A DNA stretch of 64,000 nt, from positions 446,501 through 510,500 of the forward strand of contig CP114484.1 of assembly GCA_027186245.1 (NCBI GenBank). Direction: 5' to 3'. This DNA comes from Coriaria nepalensis (Eukaryota > Streptophyta > Magnoliopsida > Cucurbitales > Coriariaceae). Positions 57,360-64,000 of this stretch are shown in pieces (within the stretch, counting starts at the first letter, position 1; the number at the start of each line of letters is the position of its first letter). The notes under the pieces were generated by a model. That model was given only the letters and a program-made list of their open reading frames with translations, made no database searches and was not told where the DNA came from. The position numbers and the translations under genes are program-made.

Positions 57360-58962
57360 CTATATCTTGTGTGTACTGCAACCTACATCCTCTGATGTCA
57401 AACCTTCCTTCCAATTCTCAAATTCAGATCCACCAAACACTAATTGCTTGATTCCAATAAAACTGAAGAATCAAAAATCACAAGGGCTGAGAGGAGATAA
57501 TGCTATGTTAAGAGCAATATAAAGCTAAAAAGTAGTAAAGTTGATTATAGGACGCAGCGGATAAAATTCTGCATGGAGATAACATGTTCTGTTTCAAAAA
57601 CTGGGATAACTTACTCGGAGCTGATCTGGGTTAGTGCATTTATCAAAATATCAAGAAGCAATGGTTCGGTCGTCCCGATATCAATCCTGCCGCCCCCCCA
57701 AAAAAGAACAAGCTTTATGTGTAATTGGCAAAAAGGATATTAAAACAGATATTCATCACCAAGAAATCAATTGTAGTAGTACCATATTCGTCCCAAGTTG
57801 TCCTGTATCTCAAAATCCCCAATATTGTAAAACGTAGCAGGGTTCACATTTGCACCCTGAATAGCATCATACGTTGGCCTTTTATCCAGATCAGATTGTG
57901 ACAGCTGCACCGATCAACTTGATAAGCAACAAAAATAGACATAAACATGTAATTCTGTGAAGAATCTATTACAGCAAAAGTCTTCACTCTTAATATGGCA
58001 TATGGTGTGAGAAGAATACCTGCATGTTCAGGGAATTGCATCCACCAAGACGTCCAATGATGTGCCATGACCGGATAGTCTGGTAAAGAGACTTGCCTGT
58101 ATTCAGTCTTAATTCTTGAAGACACTAGAAAAACAGACTTGCGAAGGGGCAGGGCTTACTTACATCACAAATCAAGGAAATGTCCTTTGTCAATGGAGTG
58201 TAGTAGAACTCAAACCATATGTATGTGTTGGAAAAATCAAATCTGGCAATACAATCATCATCATCAAGTTTAACGGTAAAAACAGATAACTTGGGAAGTT
58301 AAATGCAAAATTATGTTAGATAATAAACTAATTATTATTACTTGTTGAATAGAACTTTCATTGGAATTGCAGAACCAGTCTTTGTGTGCAGTATCCTGTT
58401 CCTCTTCGTCCTCAACCTCTCCTCCATCTTTAATTCATTACAGAAATAGTTAGCTTAAGTATTCAGAAAAAGCTTCAAGTTGTTCCAATATCTACCTGCT
58501 AAAACTTAAAAATGGTTATCTTACTTTGGAGCGAGCTTTATCTGGATCGTCGAGGCAGCTTCCAAGAATTTCAGCGAATTCAGGATCTCTATCATAGTCT
58601 TTTACTTTTTCTCTCCCTCTAAACTCACGACCCCCCAAATTTCCGCCATACTCCTCGTCAGCAACATCATCATCATCTTCTTCCTTTTCTTCGACTACTA
58701 CTTCAATTTCTCTCTGCAACTTCTGGCTTCGACGGGCTCCGCAAACGCACGAATACGCCATGCACTGCGAGAAGCTTCGAAGAGGAACTTGAATGGTCGA
58801 GCATGGAGAAAAGCAGCTGAAATGGCGGCTCTTATGAGTAACAAGGATTGGGTCTAAAGGAGGAGATGCACAGTAAGGTAGGAGAAACATGTCTCCACCA
58901 AACAAGATTTCCCACTCTAAGGAACTATGGAGTTTCTTCGGACATAGTGAAATAATTGCCAT
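57360..58962 (-). CDS. DUF3531 protein, probably plastid-targeted
   Basis: Seven exons (58525-58962, 58342-58427, 58164-58242, 58020-58079, 57783-57904, 57615-57686, 57360-57462) give 319 residues. The N-terminus is Ser/Arg-rich and looks like a transit peptide. Then follow an acidic stretch (VVVEEKEEDDDDVADEEYGG), DPEFAEILGSCLDDPDKARS, KTGSAIPMKVLFNKFDFSNT, YIWFEFYYTPLTKDISLICD, TIRSWHIIGRLGGCNSLNMQ, LSQSDLDKRPTYDAIQGANV, ARIW-like NLGRIWIDIGTTEPLL and VFGGSEFENWKEGLTSEDVG. This is a conserved plant and cyanobacterial family of unknown function (DUF3531). All junctions follow GT-AG and keep frame. It diverges from UBC32 over 350 bases. Confidence 0.9.
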
Positions 58963-59313
58963 GGCTGTTTATTTTGGGCTTCAGCCCTTTTTTGATGGTC
59001 CACAAAGAAATGGGCCAAGAGTTGTCCTTCCGACCCAGTTAACGAAAAATTCTATGCAGTAAGAAACTAAGAATACACCGAGTCTATTCGGAATCCAATA
59101 GGAATGTGACACATAAACATATCCCCGGCATATAACGTGGCAAGAGAGAGGCATAAAATTCCCACATTCCCACATTCCCACCCCGTCGTGATTCGTCTCC
59201 GATTCCAACCAATTCTCTGGTCGTTAAAAAATCAAAGAGGAGGGTGCTCTGGATCCGTGATTGAACGTTTGTGGACAGGATCTGAGTCTATCTGAAGTAA
59301 AAGGGGGAAAGCT
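58963..59313. promoter_or_regulatory. Divergent promoter between DUF3531 gene and UBC32
   Basis: Only about 350 bp lie between the opposed start codons. CCCAAAATAAACAG-like sequence and a GGGCTTCAGCCC palindrome lie near 58975-58988. ATTCCCAC is repeated three times at about 59157-59183. No TATA box is clear on either side. Confidence 0.45.
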
Positions 59314-61327
59314 ATGGCGGAGGACAAGTACAATTTGAAGAATCCGGCGGTGAAGAGGATTCTTCAGGAGGTCAAGGAGATGCAATCCAACCCTTCCGAT
59401 GATTTCATGAGCCTCCCTCTCGAGGTTTTCTGCCTAATCGAAATCCCTAATTTTTTTTTTCTCTCTCTCTCTTTTCGATTCCGTGTTTATCTAGTAACTT
59501 TTAATAGATGGTATTTTTTGTTTTCTGTCTTAGCGTGAGATAATATGTAAAATTTCCGGATTTGTCTGGTACCTATTTAATTGCAGCTGCGTTTTGAGTT
59601 TGAGAAATAAATATTTCATACTTTCACAATGTTGCATCGTTTGTGGATCCGATTCCTTTCCGGTCAATGGTTGCATTAGGTTATAACCGATTCAGTGTTA
59701 TTTATTTTTTCGTTTTTGAATTTTCTAGTGAATTTGGTTTTCACTTTTCCTTTTGAAAATTTGACGTAGAAAGTGGATTGTTTTTATTGAATTAAAGTGG
59801 TGTCTCTACTTCGCTGGGGTTTATTTCTCCTGTTAATGTTTAATTTCCGAAATCTAACGCTTATATTCTTGCTTTCAGGAGAACATATTTGAATGGCAAT
59901 TTGCGATTAGGGGACCGAGTGATTCTGAATTTGAGGGAGGAATTTATCATGGGCGGATCCACTTGCCAGCTGAATATCCGTTCAGCCCCCCTTCATTTAT
60001 GTTATTGACGGTAAGTTTTCAACCTCCTTTAATCTATTACTATTTCCTACCTGCAGTTTCTTTTCAGAGCTATTCATATTGGGCATTTGACTAAACTCAT
60101 TATTTTTCTATGATGATGATGTACTAAGATATTTCAATGCCCATATTTCAGCCAAATGGTCGATTTGAAACCCAGACTAAAATTTGTCTAAGCATATCAA
60201 ATCACCATCCTGAGCACTGGCAACCATCATGGAGTGGTGAGTTCTTATGTAATCCCTTTGTTGTTAAATATCCAATCTTGAAGGAGCTTCTGTTTGCTCA
60301 TCATCCAATCCTGTTGGGTGCCTAGGACAGGAACTGGCCGTGACTATTTTGCTTTATTATCAAGAAAAGAAAATGTTATAGTCTTTATTTGGGTTTCTAA
60401 ATCCTTCTGAAGCAGAAAAGTAATTCCCTGGGCGTTTTTAATATGTTTGCTATGCAGTTTTGTTAATAACAGTTCAAATGAAAGTTGTATTATCTCACCT
60501 TTGGGAGTTGGTCGTTCGACTAAATTCGTACGAGGATGAAATCCATGACGAAGAACACTACCATATTTTATCATCGATTTTCAAACCCTTACTTCCTCTA
60601 TTAGTAAGTGATGCTGACCTGGCTAATGTGCGGTCATTGTTGTTGCCAGTTCGTACTGCTTTGGTGGCATTGATTGCGTTCATGCCAACTAGCCCAAATG
60701 GGGCGTTGGGCTCTCTGGACTACAAGAATGAAGAGAGGCGTGTTCTGGCAGTCAAATCTTGTGGAGCACCCCCTAAATATGGTACTCCTGAACGTCAAAA
60801 GCTAATCGATGAGGTATGTATGACATTATCCTCATTTGCTGGCATTTTTCATAAACTCGTCCTATTTATCTATATCCACATTCCATTCCAAATGATGACT
60901 AATATTTATAGCACAGATTCATGAGTATATGCTAAGCAAGACGCCACCTGTTCCTGAATCGAACCTTTCAGAGGTCCCTGAAGAGCAAGCTCCTAACCAT
61001 GCAGGTAAAATCCAGGGACCCTCCCAAAAGGAGGCTGCAGCCCCCGTTGAAGAGATACCAAATGCACCATTGGTTGAGAGAGTTGTAGAACAAGTGGGGG
61101 AGGTACCAACAAACTCAGATACTGTAAGGGTTCCAAGAGAGGTCGCTTCTAGTGGGTCGAGGAGTGAACAGATACTCCAAAGGCCAGAGACAAGGACTCC
61201 TAAACTGGCTGATGATCGATTGTTAACCTGGGCTGCTGTTGGTCTTACCATTGCAATTTTGGCTCTTTTACTGAAGAAGTTCATTAAATCTAGTGGACAT
61301 GGTACTGTTTTCATGGATGGATCTTAG
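59314..61327 (+). CDS. UBC32: ER-anchored ubiquitin-conjugating enzyme E2 (UBC32 type)
   Basis: Five exons (59314-59424, 59879-60010, 60152-60236, 60650-60813, 60917-61327) give 300 residues. The E2 domain is KNPAVKRILQEVKEMQSNPS, IFEWQFAIRGPSDSEFEGGI, YHGRIHLPAEYPFSPPSFML, PNGRFETQTKICLSISNHHP with the catalytic Cys, and EHWQPSWSVRTALVALIAFM. A variable Pro/Glu-rich linker follows and then one C-terminal membrane anchor (LLTWAAVGLTIAILALLLKK). This matches UBC32/UBE2J1-type tail-anchored E2s of ER-associated degradation, which work with the HRD1/DOA10 E3 ligases and are stress-linked. Exon 3 ends with G and phase fits exon 4. The start MAEDKYNLKNPAVKR is the family start. Confidence 0.94.
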
Positions 61328-62279
61328 ATTGATTAGCTTGGCAACAGGGCATGGTGAAGATGCTATCTTGTAAAGTAGCATACTTGTGTTTAAGTTGATG
61401 TTAATTTGCCCATATGATTGTAAGTAACAATTATCACTTATGTACTCTTGTTCTGTAAAATGTCATCTATAAAATGACTGTTTACAAGCAATCATCTGTA
61501 AAATGTCTACTTCTTTTCAAGTTGATATGGAGTATGGATTCTTCACCAGTTTTTAGATGATAAATTCTTGCATGAGCATGCATCTGTAATCTTATTCTGT
61601 GCACTCGTAGTTGACAATCCATGTTGTTGCATCATTATTGTCACTTCTTAAAGCTTCCTGTCTCATAATTTAACTCTTATACATACGTGTTCTGTCCTCC
61701 ATCAAGTTTAGTTGGGAGACATTGATCAAGGCCCATCCTTTACAACGTACAAAACATAAATTGGACTTCCGAGCACCTTGTTTGGATTCTTACACTAAAG
61801 ATCTAATCACTCCCCTTAAATTTTTACCTTAATTATTATTTTATTAAGAAATCTCTAATTGTTAACATCAACAAGTCACCATCATTATTGCTGATAAGTT
61901 ATTAACAATCGAATCGATGATACATATGCATTGCAACAACAAAGTTTTTGTTTTAAAGCTCCAAATCAAAAATGTCAAAAAAAAAAATTAATGTTCTTCG
62001 AGGAAATTTTTTTAAGGAAATAATGTATAGTTTCTAAAGTGTACTTGATATATTTTAATTATATATAATATTATTATAATTACACATTATATTAATGTAA
62101 TAATAAAATAATATAAAGTTGACATATAAAATATTAAGATGGATAATAAATAAATAAATAAAAAAAAATATATATATATAAATCATTAAGACGAGAGAAT
62201 CCATTATATTATTGAACTAGTCTATTATGGGTGAGTCGAACACACAAAAAACCGCTTGATTTGATACTTCCTAGTTTCT
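61328..62279. other. Spacer between UBC32 and GRAS genes
   Basis: UBC32 3' UTR to about 61500, then AT-rich DNA with AATAAATAAATAAA repeats near 62145-62160 and a TA tract. There is no gene. The GRAS promoter is probably in the right half. Confidence 0.35.
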
Positions 62280-64000
62280 ATGGAAGGATTAGAGAAGCAA
62301 TCTCCTATGTGGGCAGAAGACAATGGAAGCTGGAAATCCACAACCATGATGCATGATTATTCTAGATTTGGCCAAGAAGATAACTTATCAAGTAGTACAG
62401 GAAGAGGACATGAACAGCTGTTTTCATCAGATTATAGGGCCTTTGACGCTCTACCGATCGTTGACGTGGCCTCCCCACCTCTTCAAACAAGTCTAGATGA
62501 AATCTCAAAGCTGATCCAAATCCAACCTCAGTCCGGGAAGAAAACTGATCTCCAGCAGAGCCGTGGATTTCCCGCCACCTCGTTTGAACTTCTAAACAAG
62601 CATGCAAACGGGATCAAAAGATTGAACTTGGACAGATTGATCGAGCCAGTATTTAGCAATCGGATTGCAGCAGATCACGAGTCATTATCAACTGAAGAAA
62701 TCATGTGGATTGCCGGAGCAAAGTTCATCCACTACTCCTGTTCTTATTCTAAAAAAATGAACCAAGATCGTCATCACGACCTTCAATCCATGCTCAACCA
62801 TCCTTACGACTCTTCCTTCTCTACCCTCTGCCATGAAGATAGTGCCCAAGTGGAGCTCGCTCAGCTCCTCCTCTCTTCTGAGAAAGTCGCTGCTCAACAA
62901 TACGAACGAGCAAGCAAACTTCTTGACCAGTGCGACCAGCTCTGCTCAGATTCAGGCAATCCAGTCCAACGCGTTGTCTTTTACTTCTCAGAAGCTCTTC
63001 GAGAAAAGGTCGATAGAGAAACAGGTGGGATCACTCCAAAGGGCTTAGGTAACAAAATAAAGTTGTCAGCCAAAATCCAGGAGTTGATATTGAAGACAAC
63101 CACCACTGCCGTATCATGTCACGAAGCGCTACCGTTTTCACAAATAGCACAATTTGCTGGAATCCAAGCCTTGGTAGAAAATATAGGAGATGCGAGCAAG
63201 ATTCATGTAATCGACCTCAATATCAGGTGTGGAGTACACTGGACGGTTCTGTTTCAAGCTCTCGCATCTCGTCGTGATCTTGATGATTCCTGTCCTCTTC
63301 GAAGCTTTAAGATAACGGCTGTCGGAACTAGTTCGTCGAAACGTGAGATCGAGGAGACAGGTAAGAGGCTGTCGAATTTCGTTCAAAGTCAAAGAATAAA
63401 CCACAACTTCCCGCTGATCATTTCGTTCTCTTACAAGGCGATCATCGTGGCGGAAAGTTTGTCGGATCTTAAAGAAACCGACTTTGAACTAGACGATGAA
63501 GAGAAAGTCGCTGTGTTATCTGAGTATTTACTGATGGACATGATTTTAGTTCCAGAGAAGCTGGAAACTCTAATGCGAGTGATAAAAGGCATAAAGACGT
63601 CGGTAATGGTGGTGAATGAAACAGAGGCGAACCACAACTCGCCATCTTTCTCGAACCGTTTCATAGAAGCTTTATTCTTCTACAGCTCCTTCTTCGACTG
63701 CCTCGACGCTTGCATGAAACGGAACGATCCGAACCGGAAGATTGCAGAGTCGTTGTACTTTGGACTGGCGATTAGGAACATCGTGGCGACAGAGGGAGCG
63801 GATAGAAAGGTCCGACATGTTAAGATTGACGTCTGGAGGCAGTTTTTCGAGCGGTTTGGATTGGTGGAGATGGAGCTCAGTCCGTCGTTGCTGTTCCAAG
63901 CCAAGCTTTTGCTTCAGCGATTCCCTTCCGACGTTGCTGTTCCAAGCCAAGCTTTTGCTTCAGCGATTCCCTTCCGACGTTGCTTCTTGCACAGCGCTCG
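62280..64000 (+). CDS. GRAS-family transcription factor, cut by the window end
   Basis: A single open frame runs 573 codons from MEGLEKQSPMWAEDNGSWKS to the window edge. The GRAS domain starts near AQVELAQLLLSSEKVAAQQY (leucine heptad I) and shows FYFSEALREKVD, the VHIID-type motif IHVIDLNIRCGVHWTVLFQA, the FY-type region (MRVIKGIKTSVMVVNETEAN), a PFYRE-type region (IEALFFYSSFFDCLDACMKR) and part of SAW (WRQFFERFGLVEMELSPS). No DELLA N-terminal motif is seen, though the closest annotated proteins I recall are called DELLA RGL1-like. Where the SAW region should read FPSDVASCTALD the frame is broken by a 46-bp duplication. Without it the family sequence would be intact. Regulatory targets are unknown. 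Confidence 0.9.
   Translation, partial: MEGLEKQSPMWAEDNGSWKSTTMMHDYSRFGQEDNLSSSTGRGHEQLFSSDYRAFDALPIVDVASPPLQTSLDEISKLIQIQPQSGKKTDLQQSRGFPATSFELLNKHANGIKRLNLDRLIEPVFSNRIAADHESLSTEEIMWIAGAKFIHYSCSYSKKMNQDRHHDLQSMLNHPYDSSFSTLCHEDSAQVELAQLLLSSEKVAAQQYERASKLLDQCDQLCSDSGNPVQRVVFYFSEALREKVDRETGGITPKGLGNKIKLSAKIQELILKTTTTAVSCHEALPFSQIAQFAGIQALVENIGDASKIHVIDLNIRCGVHWTVLFQALASRRDLDDSCPLRSFKITAVGTSSSKREIEETGKRLSNFVQSQRINHNFPLIISFSYKAIIVAESLSDLKETDFELDDEEKVAVLSEYLLMDMILVPEKLETLMRVIKGIKTSVMVVNETEANHNSPSFSNRFIEALFFYSSFFDCLDACMKRNDPNRKIAESLYFGLAIRNIVATEGADRKVRHVKIDVWRQFFERFGLVEMELSPSLLFQAKLLLQRFPSDVAVPSQAFASAIPFRRCFLHSA
63888..63979 (+). repeat. 46-bp perfect tandem duplication in GRAS coding sequence
   Basis: Bases 63888-63933 (starting TTGCTGTTCCAAGCCAAGCT) are repeated exactly at 63934-63979. 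As 46 is not a multiple of three, codons after the first copy shift: SLLFQAKLLLQRFPSDVA is followed by VPSQAFASAIPFRRC in place of the expected SCTAL. Confidence 0.95.

Noticed and set aside
1..64000. CRISPR arrays, bacterial operons or prophage-like systems
   Set aside because: The window is plant nuclear DNA with introns throughout; no direct-repeat/spacer array or bacterial-type gene cluster is present.

Overview
The window is nuclear DNA from a flowering plant, most likely a eudicot. Nearly every gene is a recognisable plant family: R2R3-MYB, WRKY, GRAS, galactinol synthase, neutral invertase, pectinesterase, GDSL lipase, DUF247, F-box. Most are split by short AT-rich GT-AG introns, and the spacers are AT-rich with microsatellites and transposon debris. 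I picked most exon boundaries by hand from reading frame, splice dinucleotides and remembered family proteins, so no transcript supports them. I cannot name the species.

Layout. 1-4.2 kb: PIG-T (minus, cut by the window start) and XRI1 (plus) diverge from one short promoter. 5.4-6.6 kb: galactinol synthase. 7-10.5 kb: a dispersed repeat, a weak cysteine-rich candidate and a decayed plastid ribosomal protein S1 copy. 14.5-15.8 kb: an R2R3-MYB. 18.4-21 kb: organellar alkaline/neutral invertase. 21.6-22.7 kb: an F-box gene. 23.7-25.2 kb: two small membrane proteins. 27.4-28.8 kb: a WRKY. 32.8-36.7 kb: prefoldin subunit 3 and an atypical bHLH. 39.1-40.3 kb: a small secreted protein and the EF-hand protein CP1. 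41.2-42.0 kb: no protein gene but a likely snoRNA cluster. 42.7-44.1 kb: the second dispersed-repeat copy. 44.3-47.9 kb: a UBC38/39-like E2 and a GDSL lipase. 49.6-51.3 kb: a class III peroxidase pseudogene split by a hAT-type miniature element. 51.7-54.5 kb: a pectinesterase and a glycine-rich wall protein. 55.4-57.1 kb: a HYPK gene with an in-frame stop and a DUF247 fragment. 57.4-61.3 kb: DUF3531 (minus) and UBC32 (plus), divergent. 62.3-64 kb: a GRAS gene running off the end, with a frame-breaking tandem duplication.

The genes do not form one pathway; this is an ordinary gene-dense plant segment. Some share a cellular theme: PIG-T and UBC32 at the ER membrane; pectinesterase, glycine-rich protein and (ex-)peroxidase in the cell wall; galactinol synthase and invertase in sugar metabolism. 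Prefoldin, HYPK and the snoRNAs serve protein and ribosome biogenesis. The most useful non-obvious observations are the snoRNA locus with guide matches to 18S and 25S rRNA, the nonsense codon in HYPK, the 46-bp duplication in the GRAS gene, and the hAT element with a perfect 8-bp target duplication.
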